Positions 47,450-60,734 of a stretch of DNA of 64,000 nt are shown here, piece by piece. The stretch comes from Tetracladium setigerum (taxonomy: Eukaryota; Ascomycota; Leotiomycetes; Helotiales). The stretch spans positions 1,116,001 to 1,180,000 of the forward strand of contig PZJY01000011.1 in NCBI GenBank assembly GCA_031472005.1, in the 5' to 3' direction. The notes under the pieces are model-generated. The model was not told where the DNA came from. It saw nothing but the letters and a program-made list of their open reading frames with translations, and searched no databases. Numbering within the stretch: the stretch's first letter is position 1; the number at the start of each line of letters is the position of its first letter. The position numbers and the translations under genes were made by a program.

Positions 47450-49868
47450 TCACAATAATTCTATTCTGACATTCGGCTCGCCCGCAATTCCCACCGTTGA
47501 ATTGCCGTTCTCAGGGGCGAGGAATTTCTCCCTTGCAGCTCGATACTGGCTTTGGTTAGCAATATCTCGGGGCCAAATGTGACAGTCAGAACATACCTTG
47601 AAAATGAAGTTCAGAATAAGGGAAATCATCAGCGCAAAGCTAACAACCATAGGTCCGATCATATTGTCGAAGTCTTTGCCGCTTCGTGCGATAATCATAT
47701 TTCTCCTTGTCCAGTGCATGTAGTATCCCCATGCACCTGCAAAAATGGCTATGGCAATATAGGCTATTCCGATGAATGCTGCAATGTGATCCTTTCCGGC
47801 CGAGCTGTAAAGACCTACAGCTAAACCTCCCAGCAGGATACAAATGTGTTGCCACTTCAAAAAGGTTCTCTCATTGGCCAACCAAACCTTCGGCTCAACT
47901 TGCAGCGGACCCGAATCCTTGAGGAGTAGTGTCGGTTTGGTTACGCCTGGAGGTAGTGGGGTATTCTTTTCTCTCCGTACCTGGGCATACTTTGAGAGCG
48001 AGAAGGATGGGAAGACGGACGCCAGGGTTCCATAGTTTCCTTGGCTACCATTTGCCTCGGCCTCGCCATCTTGGTCGTTTGTAACCTTGCCCTTCCCCTT
48101 TCCGTTGAAGTCGGAACGATGGCCAGCACGCTCGTCTGCTGCAATCCTTTCTTGTAAGTATGACTTGCCGACCGAAGAAGTGTAGGTGGCCTTGTAACTG
48201 GGTCTGGAGCCCAGAAAGCTACCTACAACTAGCTCATCTTCAGCCTTCTTGGCTTTCCGTTCTTCCTCTTCGTCATATGCAGCTTGTGGGTCTTTTCGGA
48301 TGTCTGTTTCGAGTTCACTGAGCCAAAAGGGTAGATTATTGACATGATCTTCGAACAACGAGGCAACGCCATGGGCAAACTTTGAGAAGCGGGGTGATTT
48401 GTGCACAAGATGTGAAGCCATCAGATCTTCAACCCACTGGGGTTCTTCTTGCTTGCATCCTCCTTAACTTTGATCTCTAGAATAGAGAAGGGGAAGCGGG
48501 ATATTTCACCCTGATGTATATTGGGGAACGGATAGACCATAGAGCTGTTGTCGATGTCGAGTCTATGCCAACTCTCGGGATTTCTGCATGGTCGATCTGA
48601 ATCAAGACAATCCTCGCGAATGAATGCGAGTGATGAATCGATTGAGATTCTGACCTTATCATCCAGTGGCTTCTGAAAGGCTGTTCGGGTGTAGTTGGCA
48701 CGAAGGACTGGCTGAAGGCCGTTGTCCAGGATAAAATTCTGTATATCCGAGACTGTCTGAAGATATTCATCAATTTTGGCTTTCGGTTGGCCTTGACGTT
48801 CCATCTTCTGGACGCTCTTCTCCATCTTGTACTCGCCTTTGATGAATGGTTGGATGAATTTTTCCTTGATGGGAAAGCGCCTCTCTTCACTGCTGCCATT
48901 TTCGTTTAGAACTTTTTGTTCGATGACCAGCTCTGGGTTTGTATTGAGCTGGCCGTACCATCGTATGCGCAGAGATGAAGCATCGACCTGGCGGTCGACC
49001 TTCTTGTTATAAAGAGAGAAGTCTGGGTTGTCAAAATATAGAGAATTGAGAGTTGGGTCGCCTTGTGCCTCGAGACTCTTGGCAGACTGTTCGCTATAGA
49101 TCAAGGTGGGCAGCCGGCGGAGGATGTATGTCTTGACTTCGAGGAGATTGTCGGGATGGACCCAGACTAGATCAGGCATGTGTCAGCAACAGGTTCATTA
49201 AAACAAGGTGTCGGGGCTATCAAACATTTGTAGGCAGTGTACTTCTCGCCGTGCTGTACCTCGGCTTGGTCTTCCGATGCGAGAGCTCCGCGGTCTGTGC
49301 TCTCGTCCAGCTGTTGGCGGACTACAAAATACATCATCGAGAGCTTGTTGAGTAGAGGTGAATAGTGGTGCTCGGAATTGAAGGGTCGTTTGGACAAGCT
49401 CATCTGCATCATTGGCCGGATTTTGTAATTGCTCCCTCGTTTGCGATCGTGCTTCTTTACGATTTTCAAGAAACCGGTGTAGTTGATGTTGCTGTACTTC
49501 TTCAATTCCTTCGTCTCGTTTATGATGGCATCCAGCTCGTCCTCGATCTCCTTGAACCTCCCTGTCTGAATGTTGCCCTTGGGCTTTCCATCTTCGGTCT
49601 TTCCATCTTCGGGCGATAGCTCACGCAGTTTCTCACCGGCACTGCTCGCTCTTTGCTCGAGGCTCTTGAAGGTAGCGGCTTGAAAAGCAGCGACTTTCTC
49701 CAACTGTACATTCAGGATCTCCTCGCAGAACTTGTTCTCGTCGTCCTCGGTCCATGTACGATCGTCTTCGGCATCCTCCCGCAGCATACTCTTGAGTTTT
49801 GAGTAATTGAGGTAGTTGGACTTCCATGGTGGGTAGACCGAGTCTCTGAGAGTCTTGCCAAAACGCAT
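47450..49868 (-). CDS. VTC4: Vacuolar transporter chaperone VTC4, polyphosphate polymerase; one apparent base loss
   Basis: Two exons (49868-49226, 49166-47450). The SPX domain (residues 1-200) starts MRFGKTLRDSVYPPWKSNYL and includes the Lys-rich inositol-pyrophosphate site KIVKKHDRKRG. The catalytic tunnel domain follows: KFWVHPDNLLEVKTYILRRL, SLYFDN, RIRWYGQL, ELVIEQKVL, and a C-terminal strand ILEIKVK. These retain the basic and acidic residues that bind phosphate and metal. A linker and three hydrophobic segments (DUF202-like) end the protein. VTC4 makes polyphosphate from ATP and feeds it into the vacuole. The frame breaks at the G4 run 48439-48442, where NPSGLKI-stop replaces NPQWVEDLMASHLVHK. 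One more base gives 786 aa. The extreme C-terminus could also be spliced differently (donor GTATGT near 47597). Confidence 0.94.
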
Positions 49869-52800
49869 GGCTACAATCGGGCGATCGAGTTCGCGTTCTT
49901 TACGGTCTGATGCTGAGTGCTACGGAAGGTCGTATCAATGGAGAAGAAGGCAATCCCTACTGCGGGTAGAGGTGGTAGTAGTGGGAGCAGCGATTGAAGG
50001 GAATACAGTAGGTACGTTGCTGGCAGGCAATGGCATCGAGAAGTTGAATTTGAAGCTGTTGTGCTTGGAGCGCGAGCTTGCCTTGGTTTTGCTTTGGTGA
50101 CAGCACCAGTTAGTTAGAGGAAGGTAGCTCAAGAGAGGTTCCTGTAGGTCGGTCATGACATGGGTCGTGCCTTCCCGTGCCCTGTGCTTTTGCTTTTTCG
50201 CTTTTCTCTGGCACGTGTCGGAGGACGGCAGCTGATTGGCTGCACGTGCTCTAGCGAGGCCTACACAACACTTAGGTTTTCTTTCTCTGCTTTTGACTTC
50301 CAGTTTGCTACTACTGTTGTACTACTGTAGTACTACTGTAGTGCTACTGCACTACTGCACTACCCTTAGCTTTTCTCTCCGTCCGTAAGTACATGGCAGT
50401 TGAGTATACAAGGAAAAGTAGTTGAATGGGGAGGAAGAAGGAGTAATAGGTAAAGGTAGGTAAGCATTATCCAACTCAAACCTTGACCATTTATTTACCT
50501 TGAGCTGTTACACTCGACAGTCGGAGAGTACTGTACAGCATGGTATCGTATCTCCCAAACTTCACAGACGTGTGTGATGGAGATGGGAATATGTCTAACA
50601 ATGTCTTCCATGAGGAAGGATGTGGCGAGTATCTGGCGCTCAACTCTTCTTCTTCTTCTTCTGGCTGAGATGTGTACTTATGGAAGGAAGACAACGAAGA
50701 ATTATACGAATTGCAAGGTTGTGCCGTCCACGCGCTGTTCAGGCGACGAGAGAGTAGTCGTCCATCATGCATCATACTGTACAGTACAGTACAGCCCTCC
50801 TCTCCCTCCTGGACCGGCGTGTTGGCGAGGAGGAGGTCCCGGAAGATTATCGTGCGACCCCCAATTGTCTCCGGGCGAGAGATACTTGCTGATCACGAGG
50901 AAGCCCAAGATACCAGTACAGCAAAAGTCGTCCAAGTAGTCTCGCCATGCTCCGATGCTCGATGAGAACTTGAGTGAGTGAGTAGTAGGGGTGGCGGCCG
51001 CGGGATTCCGATGCAGAGGGGCTTGCCTGCAGAGGGAGTTGAGAGAAGTTCTCACATTCTCACGTTCTCACGTTCTCACGTTCTCGCTTGAATGGCTTGT
51101 CTGCAGTCCGGTGCATTGGCGTGGGGCTCGAATCTGCATTATCCCCTCGGCCGGATCTCAGAGCATATCCAAGCACACTGATAGGCCGGCAGCAGATCAA
51201 GTGTGTCATTTTAGGTGTCAGCTCAGTGGCCGCCGTCTCGTCATCTCATCTTCCTGACAGCAGTGTGTGTGGATTGTGGTGGTGGTGGTGGTGGCAGATG
51301 CGGGGCATCCTGGGAAGAATCCTGGCATGCACAGCAGCATCCTGAACAGTGCAGTAAAGCTCCGTCCGCCGTCTGTGAGTGTGAGTAGGCTGTCTCTGTT
51401 GAGCTTCCGCCAATCCGCTGCCGGCCATTATGCTCAAAGGTATGTGAGATCAACGGCTGTCTCAGCGCCCAGCCCATAGAGACCCCCGGCAAGCTCAATA
51501 AGGTTGGAGAAGCCAAGTCGCAACTGCTGGCGATATCGGCGGCAGAAAAGATTTTTATTTCACTAGAGCATATGAGTGAGCATTGAACTGTTCTGGACAG
51601 TATTCTCCATGTTGCGTCGCAGGACGAGGGCCGTTGCCATCTTCCCCAGGTGCCGTGGTCTGGAACAGCAAGAAGCAAAGGCAGTCCCATACACTCACTC
51701 CTACCACGAGGTGGGAAGATAGATAGATACAATGAATGAATGCTGGCAGCAAAGAGCGCCTCGGACGCCATTCTGATGGACAGAAGAAAGTTGCGGTGCA
51801 TTGCAGCACGCAAGTTGGCGGTGGGGTGCATTAGAAAGCCTGCCATCATCTTCTCATTATCCGAGCATCTGAGCATGCGACCACGAACGACCACTAGGCC
51901 GATGATAAAACGTTGTGAGACAGAGAGGAGGGGGAGAGAGAGAGAGAGAAAGAAAGGAGGAAAGAAAGAAAGGAAGAAAGAAAGAAAAGGCGAAAGCATT
52001 GAGACCGTGAGAGAGGATCAATTAATTTAGTACGTACTGTTGAGAAAGTAAACAATTCATGCTCGCTTAATAAATGATGGGCAAGAAACGAAGCAAAGTG
52101 TCTCCAAATACATACATACATACCTACCCAACGAAACAAATTCCCTGGCTGGGTTTGCCTCGACTTTTATGATAGTTGTAGTAATGCTTGGTGGAAACAT
52201 TGCAAATGTATAATATATTAATCCCCATCCTTCAGTCGCAATTGGTGCATCCGAGGTGTGGAGAGCTTGTCCCAATGAGATGCAGGCAAAGGTCATCCAT
52301 GAACCCATCGCTCCTCCCGCTAAAGGGACTCACTCTCCCTCCCACTTCCCACCACACGCGAATCCACATCATCCAAATAAAAAGGCTTTCTCCCCCCCTC
52401 CTCACTCTCTCCCTCCTCCCTCTCTCTTGATTCCCATCTTTTCCTCTCCCTCTCCTGGTGTAAAAGTGCCAGACCAATTTGTTCACTCTTTCCCTCCAGA
52501 AATTGGTTCATCCTAGAATACCTAACCTACCTACCACCTACCTTACTTACCTATTCCTACCTATACATACAACCAAAAAATCTTCACATATTGTGTGTGA
52601 CTGACTGCTTTGCAAGTAAGTGTCTATCAACCCCACCCCCTCTGTCCCATTTTCCTCCATGCTGCCACCAATTGGAACGACATCGACATCGACATCTGCA
52701 TCTGCATCTGCATCCCCGCCCCCCTACAGGAATAGAGTACATTATCGCCTTGCAAGGGCATCGCCGGTTATCGATAGTGCTATCGCGCCGACTGGACGAC

Positions 52801-53307
52801 AACAGTGACGACAGCAGCAGCAACAACGACAACAGGCTGGTCAAGTGATTTGTAGCGGCGTCAATTCATAAACAAACGCTTTGGTCCAGTCTTCTACACA
52901 CCAACCGCAAGCAAAAAGCACAAAATTTCACCTTTGCCGAGCTGGTCTTTATCTTCAAGAGTCAAAAGTTGAAGGAAAAAAAAAGCAGCGAACATTACGC
53001 CTACCCTGCCCCGCCTCTCTCGCCCCTCTCTTTTCTCGACCCTTCCTCGACCTTTCCTCGACCTTTAAAAATCCCAACCCACTGGAAAATACGATTACTG
53101 ACACTTGGAACAAACGCACACACCTGAAACCGTCTCTGTTGACTTGCGCATTGCATTGCTGACCTGGTATATCTCAAAGAAAAGCAAACCCATCTTCTTT
53201 CGTCGATCGCCATTCAAATCCTGGTGCCAACCGCCAGTCTACTCAAACAAAGGCGCCGCCCGCCTACAAACACGACAGCCCCGGAAACCGCAGCAAGCTT
53301 GCCTGCT
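49869..53307. other. Long divergent intergenic region between VTC4 and GLT1
   Basis: The 3.4 kb between divergent starts contains no supportable gene. The 252-codon minus frame 51241-51999 starts in a polypyrimidine tract, is rich in Ser, Cys, His and Arg, shows no domain and has no splice structure. Repeats include ACTACTGTAGT units (50308-50362), TTCTCACG units (about 51053-51085), GTG repeats (51275-51292), GA/AAAG tracts (51930-51990) and CATCTG repeats (52690-52715). The C/T-rich DNA over 52300-53300 is a likely GLT1 promoter and 5' leader. Confidence 0.55.
50212..50248. promoter_or_regulatory. Pair of CACGTG E-boxes upstream of VTC4 (PHO-type sites)
   Basis: CACGTG occurs at 50212-50217 (in GGCACGTGTC) and 50243-50248 (in TGCACGTGCT), 344 and 375 bp from the VTC4 ATG, with an inverted CCAAT (GATTGG, about 50234-50239) between them. 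In yeast, VTC genes are induced on phosphate starvation by Pho4, which binds CACGTG; Neurospora NUC-1 binds the same core. The match of gene and motif makes phosphate control likely, though other bHLH factors also bind CACGTG. Confidence 0.65.
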
Positions 53308-56300
53308 ATGGCAAGAGCGGACGAATTCAACGATAGACAAAACCAAATCGACGCCGAGAATGAACCATTTCATCAATATGAGTATCAAGCCGAGGATAAC
53401 GGGTCTTGGGCCAATGCTCTCCCGGTGAAGCAGTAAGTGGCAATTGCTTCTTCCATCTTCCCATGAGCAATCTGACAAAACATCTAGGGGATTGTACGAC
53501 CCGGGTCTCGAGAAGGATGCCTGCGGTGTTGGTTTTGCATGGTACGCACTTCTGCGCTGAGCATTGAGCGATTGCAGGGCATACAACTAACCAAGAGTGC
53601 AGTCACATCAAGGGCAAGCCTAGCCACAAAATTGTTAGCGATGGTATATTCCCAATCCCCACCTTCGTGCAACATATGCTGACCACTTCATCATGCAGCA
53701 CGAAATCTGTTGTGTAATATGACCCATCGTGGAGCTGTGGGATCGGATGCGCGAGACGGAGATGGAGCGGGGGTCATGACTTCGATTCCTCACAAATTCT
53801 TTATCAAAAACTTCGAGCGCGAGACGGATTACAAGCTTCCTCCCTTGGGACAATATGCAGTGGGAAATCTGTTCTTCAAGCCTGACGAGGAAACTCTGCA
53901 GGAATCTAAGAAACAATTGGAAGAGATCTCAGAGTCACTGGGACTGAGAGTGTTAGGATGGCGAGAGCCTCCCAAAGACTCCACTCTTCTTGGTCCTGCT
54001 GCTGCTTCTCGTGAGCCTATTATCTTGCAACCATTCGTGGTTCTTAAGTCTGCCTATGGCTCTGGAAACGCGCCAGAGTCCACAGATCCGGAAACCTTTG
54101 ATGAAAAACACTTCGAGCGACAACTGTATGTGCTGCGAAAGCGTGCAACCCATACCATCGGCTTGCACAATTGGTTCTACCTGTGTTCCTTGTCGAACAA
54201 GAACATTGTGTACAAAGGCCAGCTTGCCCCTGTTCAGGTTTATCAGTACTTTTATGATCTGGTGAACGCCGACTATGAGGCACATTTTGCTCTGGTTCAC
54301 TCCAGATTTTCAACCAACACCTTCCCTTCCTGGGATCGTGCTCAACCTTTGAGATGGGCCGCTCACAATGGTACGGACCTCTCATAACTTGTTGCTCTTG
54401 ACCGCGCGTAGATAACATGTACTAACTTTCACTCCAGGTGAGATCAATACCCTCCGAGGGAACAAGAACTGGATGCGTGCCCGAGAGGGTGCCATGCAGT
54501 CTGATATTTTTGGAGAAGAGCTCGAGTCCCTCTACCCAATCGTGGAAGATGGTGGCTCTGATTCTGCAGCCTTTGATAACGTACTTGAGCTTCTGACCAT
54601 CAATGGTGTTCTGTCTCTCCCCGAAGCTGTCATGCTGATGGTACCTGAAGCCTGGCAAGACAACTCTGCCATGGACCCAGCCAAGGCTGCCTTCTACGAG
54701 TGGGCTGCTTGCCAAATGGAACCATGGGATGGTCCAGCTCTTTTCACCTTCGCTGATGGAAGATACTGTGGTGCCAATCTTGACCGAAATGGTCTCCGTC
54801 CTTGCAGATACTATGTCATGGATGATGACCGAATCATCTGCGCCTCGGAGGTTGGAACCATCCAGGTCGACCCCGAGCGTGTTGTTCTCAAAGGTCGCCT
54901 CCAGCCCGGAAAGATGCTGCTCGTGGACACACTTGCAGGCCGTATCATTGACGATTCAGAGCTGAAGAACACTGTCTCAACCCGCCAGGATTTCAGAGCA
55001 TGGCTTCAAAAGGAGCTGCTCACACTGCCCAAGATTCATGAGCAACTTGCGGCTGATAAATCTCTCGATCTCGCTCCCAAGCCTGACGATGTCGCAATTC
55101 AAGAGGATGCTATGCTACGTGCGTTTGGCTACTCTTTCGAGCAAGTATCTCTGCTCCTCGGTCCAATGGCGTCCGATGAGAAGGAAGCCCTCGGATCCAT
55201 GGGAAATGATGCTCCGTTGGCATGTCTGGCTCAAGCTCCTCGCCTGCTCTACGAGTACTTCCGACAACTCTTTGCCCAGGTTACCAATCCTCCGATTGAC
55301 CCTATCAGAGAAGCTATTGTCATGTCTCTGGACTGTTATGTCGGACCTCAAGGAAATCTTCTGGGAATGGAGGCATCTCAATGTGGCAGATTGCTTCTTC
55401 CATCTCCTGTTCTGTCAATTCCAGAATTCAATGCACTCAAGAATGTCAACAAGCTTCATCCAGAATGGACTGTCAAGGTCATTGACCTGACCTTCCCTAA
55501 ATCCGAGGGTGTCCAAGGATATATCAACCACCTAGATGTCATTTGCGAGCAAGCCACAGCCGCTATCGAGAACAAGGACCGAATCATCATTCTTTCAGAT
55601 CGTGCAACATCGGCTGACCGTGTCCCTGTGTCTGCCCTTCTCGCGTCGGGTATGGTTCATCACCACTTGGTCAATAACAAATGGCGATCGTTCACTGCTC
55701 TAGTCATTGAGACTGCAGAGGCCCGTGAAGTTCACCACATGTGTGTTCTTCTTGGTTATGGTGTTGATGCTATCAACCCCTACTTGGCTATGGAGTGCAT
55801 TCTAAAGCTCAACCGTGAAGGCCTCATCCGAAAGAAATTGAGCGACGATACTCTCATCCGAAACTACAAGTACTCTGCCGACGGTGGAATTCTCAAAGTC
55901 ATGAGCAAGATGGGTATCTCTACCTTGGCCAGTTACAAAGGTGCTCAGATTTTCGAGGCACTTGGTGTCGATGACACAGTCGTCGATCGCTGTTTCAAAG
56001 GTACGGCAACCAGAATCAAGGGTATCACATTCGAACTCATTGCCGAGGATGCCTTCCGATTCCACGAGAAGGGATTCCCTTCCCGGTACACAGTCAGCAT
56101 TCCTGGTCTTGTTGAATCTGGCGAATATCATTGGCGTGATGGTGGCGAGCCTCACATCAACGACCCAACCTCGATCGCCAATATTCAAGATGCTGTCCGC
56201 ACCAAGAATGACAAGTCCTATGAGGCTTACTCCCTCTCGGAGTATGAACAAATCAAAGCTTGCACCCTTCGAGGTCTTTTGGACTTCAAGTTCGATGAAG

Positions 56301-59300
56301 CTACTCCTGTGCCAATCGATCAAGTCGAGCCATGGACTGAAATTGTCCGAAGATTCTGCACAGGAGCCATGTCGTACGGTTCCATTTCCATGGAGTCTCA
56401 TTCCACCCTTGCAGTAGCAATGAACAGACTTGGGGGTAAATCCAACACCGGCGAAGGTGGTGAAGATCCAGAGCGTTCCGAGAGATTGGCCAACGGAGAT
56501 ACCATGCGCTCTGCAATCAAGCAAGTTGCATCTGGTCGATTTGGTGTTACCTCCAACTACCTCGCTGATTCAGACGAGATTCAAATCAAGATGGCCCAGG
56601 GTGCCAAGCCCGGTGAGGGTGGTGAACTTCCTGGCCACAAGGTTTCCAAGTCCATCGCACGAACCCGTCACTCCACTCCTGGTGTTGGTCTCATCTCGCC
56701 TCCACCCCATCACGACATCTACTCCATCGAAGATTTGAAGCAGCTCATCTACGATTTGAAATGTGCTAACCCCCGCGCTCGAGTTTCTGTCAAGCTTGTC
56801 TCGGAGACCGGTGTTGGTATTGTCGCTTCTGGTGTCGCCAAGGCCAAGGCAGATCACATCCTGATCTCTGGACACGATGGAGGAACCGGTGCTTCTCGAT
56901 GGACTGGTATTAAATATGCTGGTCTTCCTTGGGAGTTGGGTCTTGCCGAGACTCATCAAACATTGGTCCTGAACGACCTTCGAGGTCGTGTTGTTGTCCA
57001 AACTGATGGTCAGCTTCGAACTGGTCGCGACGTCGCCATTGCTTGTCTGCTTGGAGCTGAGGAGTGGGGATTTGCCACCACCCCTCTGATTGCTATGGGT
57101 TGTATCATGATGAGAAAGGTAAATATGAATATCCTCCATGCACAAATCGATCACGTCTAACAAACAACCAGTGCCACTTGAACACTTGCCCTGTTGGTAT
57201 CGCTACCCAAGATCCTGAGCTTCGCAAGAAGTTTACAGGAACCCCTGAACACGTAATCAATTTTTTCGTAAGTATCATCGATCCACACTCGCTTGAGGCA
57301 GATTTGGCAAGGAACAGGCTAACCAACAACAGTATTACATTGCCAATGAACTGCGAGCCATCATGGCTAGACTTGGATTCCGCACCATCAACGAAATGGT
57401 TGGTCATGCCGAGTGCTTACGAGTTCGAGAGGATCTCCGCACCAACAAGACTGCCAACATTGACTTGTCTTTGATTCTCACTCCAGCACACAAGCTACGA
57501 CCTGGAGTTGCAACATTCAACGTCCGAAAACAAGATCATCGTCTGTATGTCAGACTTGATAACAAGCTCATCTCGGAGGCAGAATTGACACTTGACAAGG
57601 GTCTGCCCTCCCGTATTGAGTGCGATGTTGTCAACACTGATCGTGCCATGGGCACATCGCTATCCTACCAAATCTCTAAGAGATATGGCGAGGATGGTCT
57701 TCCAATGGACACCGTTCATGTCAATATCAAGGGTTCCGCTGGTCAGTCATTTGGTGCATTTTTGGCCGCAGGCGTCACCCTAGAACTGGAGGGCGACTCC
57801 AACGATTATGTTGGCAAGGGCTTATCTGGAGGAAGACTGATCATCTATCCACCCCGTGCTGCTGTTTTCAAGGCCGAAGAGAACGTCCTGATCGGAAACG
57901 TGTGCTTGTACGGCGCCACTAGTGGTACCTGCTTCTTCCGTGGAATGGCTGCAGAGCGATTCGCCGTCCGAAACTCGGGAGCCACCGCTGTTGTTGAAGG
58001 TGTTGGTGACCACGGATGCGAGTACATGACAGGAGGCCGTGTCCTCATTCTGGGCAGTACTGGCCGCAACTTTGCCGCAGGAATGTCAGGAGGAATTGCA
58101 TACATTCTGGACATTCACCAGGACTTCTTGTCTAAGCTCAATCCAGAGATGGTGGAAGCATCCGGCATTGATGACCCTACCGAGATCGCTTATGTCCGCG
58201 GACTTATTGAAGATCACCACCACTACACTGGCTCGGAGCTTGCCGCGCGTATCCTGCTCGACTTCAACCGGGCACTTCCACGATTCGTCAAGGTCCTTCC
58301 AGTTGACTACAAGAGGGTTCTAGCAGAGGAGGCTGCAAAGGCAGCAGAGGCCAAGAGAGCAGAGTTTTCGCTACCACTTCTCGCAGGAGTTCCAACGAAG
58401 GACACCAAGGAGAAGCACACGCACGCAAAGAAATCAGACCTTCAAGATATCGAAGAGACAATCGGCGATTCCGCCGTTGAGAAAAAGCGGTCCCTTGTGC
58501 TTGATAAGACGAAAGGCTTCATGAAGTACAAGCGTCGCTCCGAAAAGTACCGACCGGCTCAATCCCGGACCCGTGACTGGGCTGAACTTTCCAAGCGCCT
58601 TGACGAAGATGAGCTCAAGTATCAAGCTGCCCGATGCATGGACTGTGGTGTCCCCTTCTGCCAATCCGACTCTGGCTGCCCAATCTCCAACATCATTCCA
58701 AAATGGAACGAACTGGTCTTCGCGGGTCAATGGAGAGATGCTCTGAATCGTCTTCTCATGACAAACAACTTCCCAGAGTTCACTGGTCGTGTGTGCCCAG
58801 CTCCTTGCGAGGGTGCCTGTGTTCTCGGCATCAATGAAGACCCAGTCGGCATCAAGTCAATCGAATGTGCCATCATCGATCGTGGATTCGATATGGGATG
58901 GATGATTCCCCAACCACCCAAAGTTCGCACTGGAAAGACTGTCGCAATCATTGGCTCCGGACCAGCCGGCCTTGCTTGTGCTGATCAACTCAACAAGGCT
59001 GGGCATCTCGTCACCGTATATGAACGTGCTGATCGTGCTGGCGGTCTCCTCATGTACGGTATTCCTAACATGAAGCTTGATAAGAAGATTGTCAAGCGAC
59101 GAACAGACTTCATGGCTTCCGAGGGCATTCAATTCAAGATGGGCGTTGCTGTTGGACAAGACATCACCTTAGCTGATCTCAAGGCTGAGAACGATGCCGT
59201 TGTTATTGCCACAGGTGCAACAGTCGCTCGCGATCTTCCAATCAAAAATCGTAGTCTGGAGGGAATTCACTTTGCCATGCAATTCCTCCACAAGAACACG

Positions 59301-60058
59301 AAGTCTCTTCTAGATTCTGAGCTCGAAGATGGTGAGTACATCTCGGCCAAGGGCAAAAACGTTGTGGTTATTGGTGGTGGTGATACTGGAAACGATTGTA
59401 TTGGTACGTCTGTTCGTCACGGTGCCAAGTCAGTCGTCAACTTCGAGTTGTTGCCACAACCTCCAAATGAGCGCGCACGCGACAACCCATGGCCTCAATG
59501 GCCCCGCATTTATCGTGTCGACTATGGTCATACCGAAGTCAAGCAACACATGGGCAAGGATCCTCGTGAGTTCTGTGTTATGTCTGAGGACTTCGTTGAT
59601 GACGGTACCGGAAAGGTCAAGGGTATCAACACCATCCGCGTCGAGTGGACCAAGTCTGCCACCGGTGGCTGGGACATGAGAAAGATCGAAGGATCACAGC
59701 AATTCTTCCCTGCCGAGCTTGTCCTCCTCTCCATGGGTTTCTTGGGTCCTGAAGACCGTGTCCTGGGTGATGAGATTGAGAAGGATGCTCGCAAGAACGT
59801 CAAGACTCCTGCTGGAAAATACCACACCAACGTTGAAGGTGTCTTCGCTGCTGGTGATTGCCGCCGTGGACAGTCACTCATCGTTTGGTAAGTTAAAAAA
59901 TGTCCATCGTGTGAAAAATAAACTAATAAATTCATAGGGGTATCAATGAAGGTCGTCAATCCGCTCGCGAGGTTGATCTCTACCTCGAGAAGTCCACCAG
60001 CTTGCCCGTCACCGGTGGTATCGTTAAGCGAACTGCCGAGGAGATCCTTGGTCGCTAA
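53308..60058 (+). CDS. GLT1: Glutamate synthase [NADH], single-chain GOGAT
   Basis: Eight exons (53308-53432, 53488-53542, 53604-53643, 53699-54370, 54438-57118, 57172-57267, 57333-59887, 59938-60058) sum to 6,345 nt, 2,114 aa, with no frame break. A propeptide of about 50 residues precedes the catalytic Cys of the class-II glutaminase domain ([13 protein letters not shown]). The central domain and FMN synthase domain follow, with [20 protein letters not shown] and GHDGGTGAS. The 3Fe-4S site begins at [13 protein letters not shown]. Next is the alpha-subunit Gly-rich beta-helix ([16 protein letters not shown]-like region, [10 protein letters not shown]). The fused small-subunit part has CMDCGVPFC and [11 protein letters not shown] for 4Fe-4S clusters, then FAD and NADH loops [12 protein letters not shown] and [12 protein letters not shown]. 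It converts glutamine and 2-oxoglutarate to two glutamates, completing the GS-GOGAT route of ammonia assimilation. Confidence 0.98.
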
Positions 60059-60734
60059 TCAGATTCAAGTTGCTGCATAATTGGAGCGCATGGACAAGGG
60101 GGAAAAACGACTCGAATTGATGAATGATGAGAATAAGAGGAACACCTAACGAAGAACGAAACACTCTCCTTCGAGAGAGCGAGGAGGAAATGCTTTTATG
60201 CTTTTTTTTTTTTTTCGTACAGCGATACCACATGTCTTTGGGGATGGGTAAAATTTGCTATTCATGCTCTCGTGCTTCAATTTACCAGCGAGTCCTCTTC
60301 ACGGTGGTTGCTTCTTTGTGCTTTGTCATTTACATAGGAGTTGGCGCTTTTCTGCTCCTGTACATAGCTGAATGAAACTCGGGCGTATATACTTGCAGAG
60401 ATCTCGTAATAAATCAGGCATTCGTGAGACGTCGGAAGTAGAAACCAATGTTGATATGCTGACTTATTGACGGGGATGCATGTAATGAGCCGAGTACAGG
60501 CAGAAGCTCTGCATTGGTTTTATTTGCGCTGAAGTGTGTAGGTGAGTGTGTAAATTTATCTTCGGTACGTTCATCGAGTGAGCTTCAATGGTAGGGTAAT
60601 CTGCATGTGCACCGAATTCGTTCAAAACTTAGAATGGTCTGTTTATCTATCTATCTATCTTCCTATGAATGCTCGCATCACGCTCGCTCAAAAGCCAAGT
60701 ATACTTTCCAAAGAACCCCCCAGTCATGCATTAC
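60059..60734. other. Intergenic between convergent GLT1 and RNA1
   Basis: Convergent 3' ends, so mainly 3' UTRs. A TATC repeat lies at about 60641-60658. A T-rich stretch at 60202-60215 may belong to the GLT1 3' end. No gene was seen. Confidence 0.55.

Noticed and set aside
51241..51999. 252-codon open frame on the minus strand, between VTC4 and GLT1
   Set aside because: It begins in a polypyrimidine tract, ends in a GTG-repeat read as His/Pro, has no domain, splice site or signal peptide, and overlaps other frames on both strands.
53224..53307. In-frame upstream extension of GLT1
   Set aside because: It begins at GTG, and the ATG at 53308 gives a propeptide of normal length before the catalytic Cys.
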